In this document: positions 18,029-28,751 of the stretch, in pieces
Position numbering within the stretch: position 1 is the first letter of the stretch
Layout of the letters: each line of letters opens with the position of its first letter
DNA from: Nitzschia sp. pyKryTriq1
Lineage: Eukaryota; Bacillariophyta; Bacillariophyceae; Bacillariales; Bacillariaceae
Length of the DNA: 64,000 nt
Assembly: GCA_956465555.1 (NCBI GenBank)
Contig: OY101118.1
Location: 2,625,751-2,689,750, forward strand
Direction of reading: 5' to 3'
Made by a program: the position numbers and the translations under genes
The notes under the pieces: generated by a model
Database searches by the model: none
Seen by the model: only the letters and a program-made list of their open reading frames with translations
Told to the model about the DNA's origin: nothing

Positions 18029-20134
18029 TCACGATGAATCGGGGGCGCACTCGGCAGAGGAAGGCGTATAGGTTGTATTGAGACTTTCTTCCAGTTGTAG
18101 CATCAGTGTCGTCAACTTTTCTTCTAGCGCCGGTAGATATTTTTGGATCATTTCCCGTGACTCGATCTGCTCCCTTTGTGCTTGTTTGATTTTTCGTTCG
18201 AGTGGTATTTTGTTGGATTCCAAACTCTCGTTCATACTTTTCAAAAAAGTTACGTCTTCCGTGACTTTATCTTTCTTTCGTTTTATCGATAAGAGCCGGT
18301 GAGCAAGTTGTTTTTTCTCTTGCTTGAGGACAACCATCAAATCCGCCTTATCGCTAGTGGCATTGGCCTTTTTAATGGCGAATTCTCTCCGAATCTCTTC
18401 CAACCGACCCTCATAAAAGGTTCTTTGTTGTTCCAGCTGACTCTTGAGGAGAGTATAGTACTGTGAGGCAAAACCTTCCAGCTTCCGATGAACCACCTCC
18501 CCTTCTTGTGCATCGCTCAACCCTGGTGTCAACGATCGTTCTTGGGACGTCGTGTTGTTCGGATCGGTGACTTCCACTAATTTTCCATCCTCCTTGTTCT
18601 GCAGCAGCCGATGGACATATCCTTGACCCGCAAAATCCCAGACATGTTGCGTCTCCGTATCGAGAGCATAGGCATGAAGCGTTTCATCATAGTGCTGATT
18701 TGCATGACTGGTATAGAAATGTTGGGCGGTGACCTCGGATGATTCCGTATCTGGATCGTCGCCACTGTGTTGTGAATGATGGAGAGTCGCACTGGACCGA
18801 TTGTTGTTGTTGTTGTTTGCGGCGGCGGCGGCGCGGCTACTAGCATTAGTATTAGTTGATGTCCCACCACAACTGTCCTCCTCTCCCCGCGAGTATGCTC
18901 GAGTGTGTATGGTAGACGAAGCCAAAGTACCACTCACACACGAAACCAACCCACAAATCAAACACACATAATTGCGTTCCGTTGTCCCACAGATGTGGCA
19001 TTGACTGAGCGCTTCATTGAGCCCCGAGTGATCGTAGCGGCACACAGGGCAAGGGGAGTCTTGACATTGTATCAGGCAATCCAGATGAAACGTGTGATTA
19101 CAAACAGTGGTCAAAATGGATGCCTTGTCACCATCTCCAGGATCCAGCGACATGTGTTCCAAACAGACAGCACAGTTCGGATCCTCTGTCAGATGGTGCG
19201 AGTTGCTGTTACTAGTTGTAGCAGCGACTGTCTTTATGGTGGATGTTTTCTCAGATGATGATGATTCCTCTTCTCCACTAGAAGCCGAGTGGAGGATTTC
19301 CACTGAACCGTGCTTCTTCTTCTTCTTGGTAGAAGGTGCAAACATTGGATTCAATAATGAAACCCCACATTCGCCCTCCAGAGCTATAACAGTATGAGCA
19401 CTGCAGGTTACCGTCTCATCCAGGGAGGTGTAAGGACGACCGTGTAAATCCTCCACCATGGCTTCCGCATCTTCTTCACTCAACAGATGAAAGAGTACAA
19501 GGTACGATCGATGCGGCCGTTGTTCTTCGGCGACGTCGCTCAGGGACCATTTCAAGGACGGTTGTTGTACTAGGGGTTCTGGCAATAATACCGGGGCGGG
19601 CGTCGTCGGCGTCGTCGTCCCTAAAGTGAGCGGTGCGAGAGCAGCAGCAGCGCCATGGTCGGATTGGGATGCCAGTTCGTCTTCAGCGAGTATCGATGCC
19701 GCACTTTCCATGGCAGAAACGACGGACGACGGCATCAGCAGTTGTTGGGAAGCACTGTTATTGTTGGTAGTGGTGTTGGTGGACACCAACAGATCCTCGT
19801 CGACCGGTAACAGGAGCAGATTGTTAGTGTGAACGGCACCATCCTCGTCCTCCTCATCGTCGTCAGGTTCCCCAATCACAATCCGAACATGCTCTATATA
19901 GGGACGATGGGATCGTGCTAGATTGAGGATTCCTTCAGGAACTTGCTCTGGTGGAACATCGACCATGGCGACCATGCGTTCTACCGCCTCGGCGCCTTCC
20001 ACCAACGGCCGAATATTTTTATTTTGATCATGATCACTATCGTCGCCGCCTTCTAACGTGTAGACAAATCCTTTGTAGGTTCCCAAAGCTGGATTTCCAA
20101 AACTGACGGGTCGTTTTCGAATGCGGGAGGGCAT
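18029..20134 (-). CDS. BRAP2-type RING E3 ubiquitin ligase
   Basis: 701 aa, single exon. The domain order matches BRCA1-associated protein 2 (BRAP/IMP): an N-terminal RRM-like BRAP2 region (EHVRIVIGE...YLVLFHLLSEEDAEAMVEDLHGRPYTSL), a RING finger (CAVCLEHM...CNHTFHLDCL...CPVCR), a UBP-type zinc finger (CHICGTTERNYVCLICGLVSC ... HANQHYDETLHAYALD...VWDFAGQGYVHRLLQ) and a C-terminal coiled coil (about residues 535-690). In animals BRAP2 restrains Ras/MAPK signalling and retains proteins in the cytoplasm; here the role is inferred from architecture only. The UBP finger is interrupted after LVSC by a low-complexity insertion of about 65 aa containing an Asn run. The start at 20134 gives the expected N terminus. 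GTAC motifs (CAGTACTGTACG) lie about 40 bp upstream. Confidence 0.93.
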   Translation of the reverse strand: MPSRIRKRPVSFGNPALGTYKGFVYTLEGGDDSDHDQNKNIRPLVEGAEAVERMVAMVDVPPEQVPEGILNLARSHRPYIEHVRIVIGEPDDDEEDEDGAVHTNNLLLLPVDEDLLVSTNTTTNNNSASQQLLMPSSVVSAMESAASILAEDELASQSDHGAAAALAPLTLGTTTPTTPAPVLLPEPLVQQPSLKWSLSDVAEEQRPHRSYLVLFHLLSEEDAEAMVEDLHGRPYTSLDETVTCSAHTVIALEGECGVSLLNPMFAPSTKKKKKHGSVEILHSASSGEEESSSSEKTSTIKTVAATTSNSNSHHLTEDPNCAVCLEHMSLDPGDGDKASILTTVCNHTFHLDCLIQCQDSPCPVCRYDHSGLNEALSQCHICGTTERNYVCLICGLVSCVSGTLASSTIHTRAYSRGEEDSCGGTSTNTNASSRAAAAANNNNNNRSSATLHHSQHSGDDPDTESSEVTAQHFYTSHANQHYDETLHAYALDTETQHVWDFAGQGYVHRLLQNKEDGKLVEVTDPNNTTSQERSLTPGLSDAQEGEVVHRKLEGFASQYYTLLKSQLEQQRTFYEGRLEEIRREFAIKKANATSDKADLMVVLKQEKKQLAHRLLSIKRKKDKVTEDVTFLKSMNESLESNKIPLERKIKQAQREQIESREMIQKYLPALEEKLTTLMLQLEESLNTTYTPSSAECAPDSS

Positions 20135-20850
20135 CGTGGTTCAGTTGTTAGGGTGCAGTATTATCGTTGGAAAAGACTACCAGTACTGTACGTGTTACCG
20201 GAAGAGAGACGACTGACGACTCCATGCACATCAGACCACCAGGCAGTGTGGAGCGTTGAATCGTTGAGTGTTGGATGCAATCCTTCTCCAGTACTTCGTG
20301 TTGAATATCCTGTGATGCTTTACTCGTATTGCTTGTATCGCATGTCAGAAGATGTATGATGGTCGATGTGGTACTGTAGAGTACTACTGTAGAAGAGATG
20401 ATGCAACAACAAACAACACATCTCAATCATCGTCCCATCTCATCGCTCATCATCGTGGTGGAAGATGCGGCAGATGTGAGATGGTGGAAACAGTCGGCGT
20501 GCGTGCGAAGACTGGTCGGATGGGTCGTCTCCCTTGATAAAAGAGGGCGTGGTCATTGCGGCAAGTCCCCCGATTTATTGCATGGCGCAATCCCTGCCCC
20601 TGCGCGCTCATGGCGAAGAACATCTCATACTGTATCTTTGCGCGGTGCGCGGCGTGCCTCCAACAACGACCGACCCTTCGCCTTTCGCCTTTTCTTTTGC
20701 TAATAGCACCATCAACTAGTAGTAGACTATCCAACCTTTTCGACGACCATCGTACCTTTCTCCACTTTCCTTTGTCTCACAACAACCTCGTACTGCACCG
20801 GTACGGTATATTGAATATACTTCAATATACTTCGAAGATCGACAGAGACG
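20135..20850. other. Divergent promoter region of BRAP2-like and GH30 genes
   Basis: No gene seen. GTAC-rich elements occur near both ends: CAGTACTGTACG at about 20180-20191 and CACCGGTACGGTATA at about 20798-20812. The rest is unremarkable. Confidence 0.5.
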
Positions 20851-23800
20851 ATGGATGAGACCAAGCCTCTTGTCGGAAACCGAAGCAATGGTGTCGCTCC
20901 TACTGATGATGAGAGTCGTCGTGGTCGAAGCGAAAAATGCTGGAAATGTCGCTCGCAGTGTCTAGGCCTCGTTCTGTTGGCTGTCGCCGCGGTCATTTTC
21001 GTTCCTTCTTCTTCGGAGAAGAAACAGTCGGTCATTGTCATTCCGGAATCATCCGCTCCACAACAAACCTCGGTTCCACCAGGTCAAGTACTAGGATCAG
21101 GGGATCATGATCATGAGCCAATTCCACCGGTCATGTACCGCCCCTTCTGCTTGACGCATGGTAGCAAGGCTACCGCCCGGATTCTGCAGACTTCCATGGG
21201 AGATCCAAGCCAGCAATGGTCTCATCGGCCTTGCTACTCGCAACCCGAAAAGGTGCGAAGTTGGATGGGCCTTTCGCCGACGCCCCCCAATGTTCATCTC
21301 AATGGATTTGGAGCACCCGATGCTATTTTGCAAACCAATCTTTCGGTATCTCCCTTTGAGAATCGATCTCCCATTTTGGGTTTTGGAGCTGCCTTTACAG
21401 AAGCTGCCTCGCTAAACTACCAAACACTCAGTGATAAGGGAAAGGAAAAGTTGATGGAACTCTTTTTTGGCAAATCGGGTCTGGGATACTCCTTGGGTCG
21501 CGTCCATATGAACTCTTGTGACTTTTCTGTGAAATCCTATGACTTTGATAGCGTCGACGGCGACTTTTTGTTGGAACACTTCGATACCAATGTCACTCAT
21601 GATGCACAAAAGGATGGAATGATCGATATGATTTTGCGTGCCACGTCCGTCTTCAATGAAGAATGGGGGAAGTCGTCGGACGATGGTAGTGGTGATGTTA
21701 CCAGTAGTATGGACGGACTTCTTCAAAATGTATGCGTCGCCCTGGTCGCCGCCGGCCTGGATGAAACAGCCCACGTGGGAAGATAAGAAGGGAGCGGAAC
21801 ATGCGGAAAAAATGACCTATAGCACCCAACCAAGTTGTCTTCGAGAAGGAACGGGGGCAACATCGCGCTATGCCAAGGCATGGGCACTCTACTTTTCCAA
21901 ATTTATCGAGGCATGTACGTATATTGCATACTTGTTTGCTGCACCATGGGGTGACTTCTTTATTCTGGTCGTTTCTTGTCGATGATGATTCGTCATTCTC
22001 TCTGATCACATGCATTCGCTCAATGTCATCTCTGTTGTAGACCACGAAAAGGGTGTTCCATTTTGGGCTGTGACAGTGCAAAACGAACCAGAGTTTCCGG
22101 CACCTTGGGAGTGAGTATTAATACTACAAATGCGGCAGTACCGATATTCTGTTTTTCGTTTTCGTATGTTTGTATCGGTGTTATTATGACGACTGACTAA
22201 CTCGTTGTTACTCTGCTATTAGAGCGTGTGCTTACACACCCAAGGCGGAATCGGACTTTGTCGCCTTTCATTTGGGTCCGCAGTTGGCGGAAGATCACCC
22301 CGATGTTCGAATCTTTATCTTTGATCACAACAAGGACCATATGATCACCTGGGCAAAAGCTCTTTTGAATGAAACCAATCCGGCCTCCAAATACATTTCT
22401 GGAACGGCGTACCATTGGTACCATGGCTCAATGGTAAGTGCTATTATTTTTGTTGCTATCATTATTTGTCACTTGCAAGGTCTCTTTGTCAAGCGTGAGC
22501 TCATTCTCGGATTCTGTTTTGTATTGTGTTCTTAGGATCGCTTGATGGATGGAGGTGTAGGATCTCCCAACATGCATCGGATGCAACAGACACTAGACGA
22601 TCTGAATGTTCCGGAAGACCACATTATCTTGGGCAGTGAATCTTGCCACTGCCCCTACACGGGTTATGCAGGTGGGGAGATTGAGATATATTGGGCGCGA
22701 GCTGAACGTTACGGCCATGCCATTTTGGCGGATCTGATGGCTGGAAGCAATGGGTGGGTCGAATGGAATCTTGTGTAAGTACCTTACTTTGAAACAGAAA
22801 ACCGACATTGATCTCGTGGATTGCTACTATAGAATGAGACTCTCAACATCCGTCGCTTGCATTGGCTCAGTCTCGACTCGATCGGTGGACCGAACCATTT
22901 GAACAATTTGTGTGATACTACCGTCCTGGCCGTTCCCCATCGTGCCATCAATGGTAGTGGAATTCCCAAGCTCTTCCCTTTTGAACAGACGAATGCCTCA
23001 GCTCGTTTCGGTACCAACACTGGCGATTCTCGCACCAGGGAAGAATTGAACGCTTTAGGGTTCCCTGCCAGGCATCTAGACGATGGATTGGCTGTTCAGC
23101 CCATGTATTACTATATGGGTCATATTTCGCGATATGTCCGACCTGGATCGAGGGCTGTCCATGGCATTGTCGACACTGCCAAGGATGGATTCCGAGCCTT
23201 CCGATCTCCAGGCCAAGTAGTTGCTGGTGGTGGAATGAATGATCTTGCTCGTGTCGGAATCGAATTAACGTTTTGGCCGTGCGAAGGATCCACTCGACAA
23301 CAATTCTTCATAAATGATGATAAACAGCTCTCGGTGTTGGGGCACGATTGGTTGGGACACCCCACTACCTCCTGTGTCGCTTCGGTGGTCGATATTAGTT
23401 TGAAAGGTCTGACTTTGACCGAATGTAAGAAAGAAACGGCGGCCACTTTCGATATTGTACCAGCGGAAGAAGGTGGCATGGTGAAATTCCGCAAAATGAA
23501 CACACCCTCCGCCAGAACTGATGTCTGCCTTGCACTCCGACGTATCAAGAACGAAGGAGGAGCCTACGGTCCAAAGGGAGGATCACAACTTACACTTGGC
23601 CAGTGCAATAGTACCTCTGCGCAATGGTCTTACTCGAAGGAAAGCGGTGAATTGATATCACAGGAATTGGACAAGGGCGAGGTCTGCATGACAACCGGCT
23701 GGCCATTCTTACAAATGGGTGCGTTCTCTACACCCAATGGTGAGAGCGACAAGACTATAGTGCTTCTCAACGAAGCACGAGATTCCGCCAACTATGTCCT

Positions 23801-23879
23801 GTACGATGGTGATGATATTCTATTGTCGGGATCCATCCCACCCCGTTCCATCCAGACAGTCCTTGTAGACTTTTCTTAG
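20851..23879 (+). CDS. GH30 glucosylceramidase-like, membrane-anchored, multi-exon
   Basis: Splits glucosylceramide-type glycolipids in characterised relatives. Introns with clean signals and frame are 21915-22040, 22111-22222, 22434-22535 and 22775-22870. One more frame change of +1 is needed near 21686-21707 (see findings). The N terminus carries a signal anchor (CLGLVLLAVAAVIFVP, about residues 37-52). GH30 marks are GFGAAFTEAASLNY, LGYSLGRVHMNSCDFS, MYASPWSPPAWMK, the acid/base Glu in FWAVTVQNEPEF, HWYHGSM, the nucleophile Glu in ILGSESCHCP and GWVEWNLVLDSIGGPNH. After QPMYYYMGHISRYV the C-terminal beta domain is interrupted by about 185 aa resembling a beta-trefoil (ricin-B type) lectin, then closes with TIVLLNEARDSANYVL...IPPRSIQTVLVDFS. 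The family call is strong; the exact 5' exon structure is not. Confidence 0.88.
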
Positions 23880-24026
23880 AATTCCTAGGAGCTGGTACCG
23901 TTAGCAAACCTCACATATTAAAATACTACTACGAACTAACGTAATGAACCATGGGCAAAAAAGAATGGCTTTAAGGAACAGAATCATTCAATCACGTTTG
24001 TACTTTGAGAAAAAATATCATGGTTG

Positions 24027-25115
24027 TCATGGTTTTGAAGAGTCGACTGAAACAACATCAATGCCCGTCAATTGAACCTTCAATAGCGGCGGTCCCGAGT
24101 TTTGTCCAGGGATGACGCCTTTGAAGCCCTTTTTGGTTGGCAATGAAGCTAGACGTGCCAAATTGGCCATGGATTCCTGATCAATGATCTGTCCTATCAC
24201 GCGGCGACCTTCCTTTTTATCCATAGACGGAATTGGGGCTGCCGTGATTTGGAAAGAAGATTCGAAACATTCGTCATCGGTTTCAAAGCCACTTCCCCCA
24301 TAGCCAATGCCCTTGCCGGGTATTGAAAGCAGTCCTGCTGCCGTATGGGGTCGAAGCACTGGTTCGTCAATGGGTTTGGGTCGGGGTTGCGGCATGAAAC
24401 TCTCACCGGCCCTGGGGATCCCCCTGGACCGAGCGTAAGCCGCAGATTGTACTGGAACGCCGAAATCTAGTCGTTGACCAGGCACAATCTGCCCCAAAAT
24501 TCCACCACGAGTCAGAGACACCGGCACTGATTCCACACCCATACCATTTTCAAAGACCAAATCACTGGTCGTCCGTAAACCTTGAGTAACAAGTTGTAAA
24601 AATTGCGCCACGCTATTTTTGGCATCTTCCCCGTAGAGACCCAATCGGATGACTCCAGATTCTTCTCTTCCAACCGAGTATTTCAGCTCGACGATATCTG
24701 TGATTTTGTTGGTTACCTCCGGGACGCTGTCGCCAACTAGCGCTTCTTCCCTCAACCGCCCATCCGGTCCACATTTTGGATCAGTAGCATCGCAACGGTC
24801 TTTTCCGCCCCAAGACCACCCGATTGCTCCATCCAACTCCAATTTTTCCAAACAATTACCAGCGGCTCGACACTCCACTTCTGCCCCTCCAATGGCGCGA
24901 GTTACTGCATGAGAAGCGCTCGGAACGGAAGAAAAAACCAGGGATGAAGCCATGGCTGCTTTTTCTAATAAAGCTCGCCGGGAACTCTGGTCGGCCTTCA
25001 TCGACAAGCTTGTCGTCCTCCTTTCGTAGCAACGCGCCAGTGAAGGTTGCATCCATCCACTACATTGTCCGAAAATAAGGGTCACTATCGCCAGAAAGAA
25101 AGGAACATTCATCAT
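24027..25115 (-). CDS. Thylakoid-lumen cyclophilin-like protein
   Basis: 362 aa from the ATG at 25115; an ATG at 25151 adds 12 residues ahead of the signal peptide. The start MMNVPFFLAIVTLIFGQCSG is a signal peptide. A second leader follows with a twin arginine (SSRRALLEKAAMASSLVFSSVPSASHA), indicating Tat-type passage to the thylakoid lumen. The mature part resembles the cyclophilin domain of plant lumenal CYP37/CYP38 types: RLGLYGEDAKNSVAQFLQLV, LVFENG, LTRGGILGQIVPGQ, HTAAGLLSIPGKGIGYGGSGFETDDECFESSFQI, RVIGQIIDQESM. The usual catalytic FHR motif is not evident, so it may act as an assembly or chaperone factor rather than an active prolyl isomerase (inference). Confidence 0.75.
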   Translation of the reverse strand: MMNVPFFLAIVTLIFGQCSGWMQPSLARCYERRTTSLSMKADQSSRRALLEKAAMASSLVFSSVPSASHAVTRAIGGAEVECRAAGNCLEKLELDGAIGWSWGGKDRCDATDPKCGPDGRLREEALVGDSVPEVTNKITDIVELKYSVGREESGVIRLGLYGEDAKNSVAQFLQLVTQGLRTTSDLVFENGMGVESVPVSLTRGGILGQIVPGQRLDFGVPVQSAAYARSRGIPRAGESFMPQPRPKPIDEPVLRPHTAAGLLSIPGKGIGYGGSGFETDDECFESSFQITAAPIPSMDKKEGRRVIGQIIDQESMANLARLASLPTKKGFKGVIPGQNSGPPLLKVQLTGIDVVSVDSSKP

Positions 25116-25698
25116 TGGGAATTCACTTGCTGTCAATGCTGGTTGGAGCAACGATAAACTGGCCGACTAGTTGCACTAGCTCGTCTGCTCGGGTAGAGGG
25201 GATCGATTTTATTGTATTGTCATTGTCCATTGCTTCATTCTCATCTTCATCATCGTCGCATCCTGCTTTTCTCATTGAGGGAGAAAGATCTTTCCCACCG
25301 ATGACGTCACCATCATCACGGTACTGCACTGCACTGCTGGCCGGCTGGCGCGGGTACACCATTCATTCGCGCAGAGCACGCAGATGAATGCCTGCGGCGT
25401 ACGTCCGACGTCCGTTCCACGTGTACTCGTAGTGACGCACACACGTACGAGTAATACCGGTACATCGCACAATAACATCATCTCTGCTTTCAGCTTTCAT
25501 CCCATCCCACCAAATATTACTCACCACACACCCATCAATAATAATCGCGGCGTTTTCTTTTTCTCTCTCCTTGTCATCATCATCGTCATCCGAAAAACGT
25601 CCTTTCCTTCTTTCGAAAAAACAGTACTCGCATCGTCTGTCTATTTCATTGAAAGCATTCCAGTCATCGAATATATATTATACTTTCTGTAGGAAATA
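25116..25698. other. Divergent promoter region of the cyclophilin-like and RF1 genes
   Basis: No gene seen. Contains CGTACG/GTACGTCC motifs at about 25398-25432 and TACCGGTACATCG at about 25455-25468. A TATATATTAT stretch lies at 25671-25681, about 20-30 bp before the RF1 start. Confidence 0.45.
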
Positions 25699-27197
25699 AT
25701 GAGATTCTCAATTGCAATTTTGGCGCTATGTGGGGCAGTGGCTCAAGGCTTTGTGATGCCCCAGCAGCAGCAGCAGCAGCAGCGTCGTCTTCAGTCATCC
25801 TCGGCACTTTCCATGGTAATAGACCCTTCCATGGTTGGTCGGCTGGAAGGAATTCGCCGTTCGTACCAAGCTTTGACGGAGAGATTGGGAGACCCTGATG
25901 TACTGGCGGACTCGAAACTGTTGCAGAGGGTCATGTCCGAGCGAGCTCAGACCGAAGAAGTCGTTTTGGCATTCGATGAATACTGTCAGTTGAAAGAAGA
26001 ATTGGATGGCGCGAAGGAACTGTTTCAAGAAGCCGGTGATGATCCAGAGATGAAAGAAATGGCGCGTTCGGAAATGAAAGAAATCGAACCAAAGCTGGAG
26101 GAGCTCGAGGCGAGGATGAAAATTCTGCTTCTGCCCAAGGATCCCAACGACGCCCGAAACATCATGTTGGAAATTCGAGCTGGGACGGGAGGCTCTGAGG
26201 CCTCCATTTTTGCTGGTAAGTCCCATTGAGGATTGTATATTATCGTTGAGTTCTTTGCATTTTCATTCTCACCATGGGGAAATTTGTAGGCGATTTGCTG
26301 GATGTGTACAGAAAATACATCATTTCTCAAGGATGGCAGGCTGTGATAATCGATGAATCGGCCGGCGACGATGGAGGCTACAAGAATATCGTGATGGAAG
26401 TGAAAGGGGAAATGGTTTATTCCAAACTCAAGTGGGAGGCTGGAGTGCACCGTGTTCAAAGGTAAGTGGTGCATTTCGCCTTGGCATGCATTATAAAAAA
26501 CTGCAACACAAAAAATATTGAATTTCGAACTACTTCTTACCCCGACTTCAAAGAGTGCCAGCAACAGAATCGCAGGGTCGCGTCCATACATCGACAGCTA
26601 CCGTCGCAGTCATGCCCGAGTGCGACGAAGTTGACGTCAATATCGATCCAAAAGATATTGAAATGTCCACCATGAGATCCGGTGGAGCTGGAGGACAGGT
26701 AAGCCAACTACAACTTTGCGGTGTGCATATTTATGTTCTAGATCTTTCACGAGGGGCGAAAACTTGACAGATAGTAGACGCTAACTCATCTTTCTGATCT
26801 TGATAACGCCCAGAATGTCAACAAAGTCGAAACAGCTGTCGATCTTCTTCATAAGCCAACAGGTATCAGAATCAAATGCACTCAAGAGAGGTCACAGCTG
26901 AAGAATAAGGAATTGGCAATGAAAATGTTGATGAGCAAGTTGTATGACATGGAAAATGAAAAGCGAGAAATGGAAGAACGGGCACGACGTGGGATCCAGG
27001 TTGGAACTGGGGGACGGAGCGAAAAGATCAGGACGTACAATTGGAAGGATTCTCGATGCAGTGACCATCGAATCGGCCAGAATTACCCGCTCTCCCAATT
27101 TTTGAACGGCGATATTGATCCCATCATCAACGAGATGATTGCGAAGGATCAGGAAGAAAAGCTAAGAGAAATCACCGAGCAGACCGCCGCAGCATAA
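25699..27197 (+). CDS. Plastid peptide chain release factor 1, four exons
   Basis: Terminates translation at UAA/UAG in the organelle. I read join(25699..26215,26290..26461,26554..26698,26814..27197), 405 aa; introns of 74, 92 and 115 nt with GTAAG donors. The N terminus ([21 protein letters not shown]) is a signal peptide followed by an ASAFAP-like junction and a glutamine run, fitting plastid import. The RF1 codon-reading tripeptide PAT is present in [18 protein letters not shown], and the catalytic GGQ is in [14 protein letters not shown]. The PCRF region and the C-terminal helix [14 protein letters not shown] are complete, so the length is normal plus the leader. The third intron falls directly after the Gln of GGQ. 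Confidence 0.93.
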
Positions 27198-27341
27198 AAT
27201 GCAATAAACAACTACTCCAGATTGCTTTGACCCCCCAAATTATAGATTGATTAACGGTTAGACGCCGGATTGATGGGTAGCCTGTTACCTCAACGAATCC
27301 ATCTTCTACAATATCTCTCCCCCCCCTGCCCTAGAAATGAG

Positions 27342-28751
27342 CTACTCCTTTCCTCGAGACTGTCCAGCCAAGCTCTCGCCGATAAGTCGAGCTTTTTCGA
27401 CTTTGGCATTTCGCTTGGATTGTGGTGCATCCGACTTTAAAAATCCAAAGAATGATCCACGGCCGTGCTTCGCTACGGCTTGCTCAGGTCCTATTTTGCA
27501 ATTCTCCAACGCTCGGAGACGAGATGCTTGATCTGTGTTTTCTTCTGCAAGGCCACATAATCTCTCACTTGATGCTTGATGTAACCTCCGTAGTTCTTCG
27601 TTTTCTTTCTCCACTGTTTCAATCTTCGCCAGCAGTTTTTGAACCATAGCGACACTTGGTCCCTCGGGCAAGATTGAACTTAACTCATCATCATCGATTT
27701 GTGACAACTTGCTCATGTCGACAACTTCGAGCAAGTGGAGCAAGCCGTCCTGTGATGCTGTTGATTGAAGTGACGAGTCCGGGGTCCTTTGAGCTTCATC
27801 GTATCGCTCATTGGTGCTTCTTTGATTGACGCTATCACCTTCCCAGGATGACAGGAACGAGCTAGAGTCAATATCTGTCTCTGAGGTAGAAGATAGACTA
27901 GCACCGGAATTTTGCGACTTGGCATTCCCATCGGCGCCCTGCCTTCCTTTTCCCATCTCAACGCTGTCCGGTCTCCTTGCTGCATTATGTAATTCATTTC
28001 GCAGACTGTCACATAGAAGCTTGAGTTCCTCAACTTGACACTCGAGATCATCTCCGCGAATAGAGAGCTCATTTATCTTCGACTGACGATCGTGGAGGTC
28101 TCGTTCGAAAATTTTGTTTTGGGTCTGCGCATGATGGAGCTTATCCTCCGTCTCACTCAGTTTTCGAGTTTGTTTGGTCAGCTCCTCAATCTTTTGCTCC
28201 AAAGAGTTGACTGTCCTACATTTTTCATCCAATCGGCGGTTTTCAATAGTAAGATTCGCCAATTGTTTCTCTAACTCCTCATTCTTGCGCTTATTGGATG
28301 CTTGTTCGAGAATGGGCTTGGAAAGCGAGGACTGCAAGAACAAGTGCTGCAGATTTTGTCGCCGATCTTCGGACAACGTGAGGGCGTCTTCCATTTTTTG
28401 CAATGTAGAAAGTTTCGTCTTCAGCATCCCCATACTTTCCTTCAAAAGTTGTCTCGACTTTTGACTGCGCGCTGTGGATGCAGATGCGTTTGTTGCTCTG
28501 TCCTCATTGCTGCCGGAAGGGTCTGTACCACTTTGCGGTACATCCAGGCCTACCCTATTTGAAGCCAGAGACTCCTCAATACTTTGAATTTGAGCCAGGC
28601 TGGATTTCATCCGCTCCATTATTGGCCCAAGACGTTGTTTCACTTCAGCCGTCCGACTCATGTCTACCTTCTTCCTCACAAGCACCCTAGCAGTAGTAGA
28701 AAGTTGGTTCTGCGTTGTGAGCGAGACTTCTGATTCCGAAGAGGCTAGCAT
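27342..28751 (-). CDS. Long coiled-coil protein, function unknown
   Basis: 469 aa, single exon. Most of it is predicted coiled coil with heptad-like Leu/Ile spacing, in two blocks: about residues 30-75 and 95-260 (KNEELEKQLANLTIENRRLDEKC and following), and a shorter one around 360-420 (AKIETVEKENEELRRLHQ). Ser/Thr/Asp-rich linkers lie between. The C terminus is basic (SKRNAKVEKARLIGESLAG). There is no signal peptide, membrane segment or catalytic motif. I do not recognise the family; a structural or scaffolding role in the cytoplasm is a guess from the coiled coils. It is convergent with the RF1 gene, 144 bp apart. Confidence 0.7.
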   Translation of the reverse strand: MLASSESEVSLTTQNQLSTTARVLVRKKVDMSRTAEVKQRLGPIMERMKSSLAQIQSIEESLASNRVGLDVPQSGTDPSGSNEDRATNASASTARSQKSRQLLKESMGMLKTKLSTLQKMEDALTLSEDRRQNLQHLFLQSSLSKPILEQASNKRKNEELEKQLANLTIENRRLDEKCRTVNSLEQKIEELTKQTRKLSETEDKLHHAQTQNKIFERDLHDRQSKINELSIRGDDLECQVEELKLLCDSLRNELHNAARRPDSVEMGKGRQGADGNAKSQNSGASLSSTSETDIDSSSFLSSWEGDSVNQRSTNERYDEAQRTPDSSLQSTASQDGLLHLLEVVDMSKLSQIDDDELSSILPEGPSVAMVQKLLAKIETVEKENEELRRLHQASSERLCGLAEENTDQASRLRALENCKIGPEQAVAKHGRGSFFGFLKSDAPQSKRNAKVEKARLIGESLAGQSRGKE

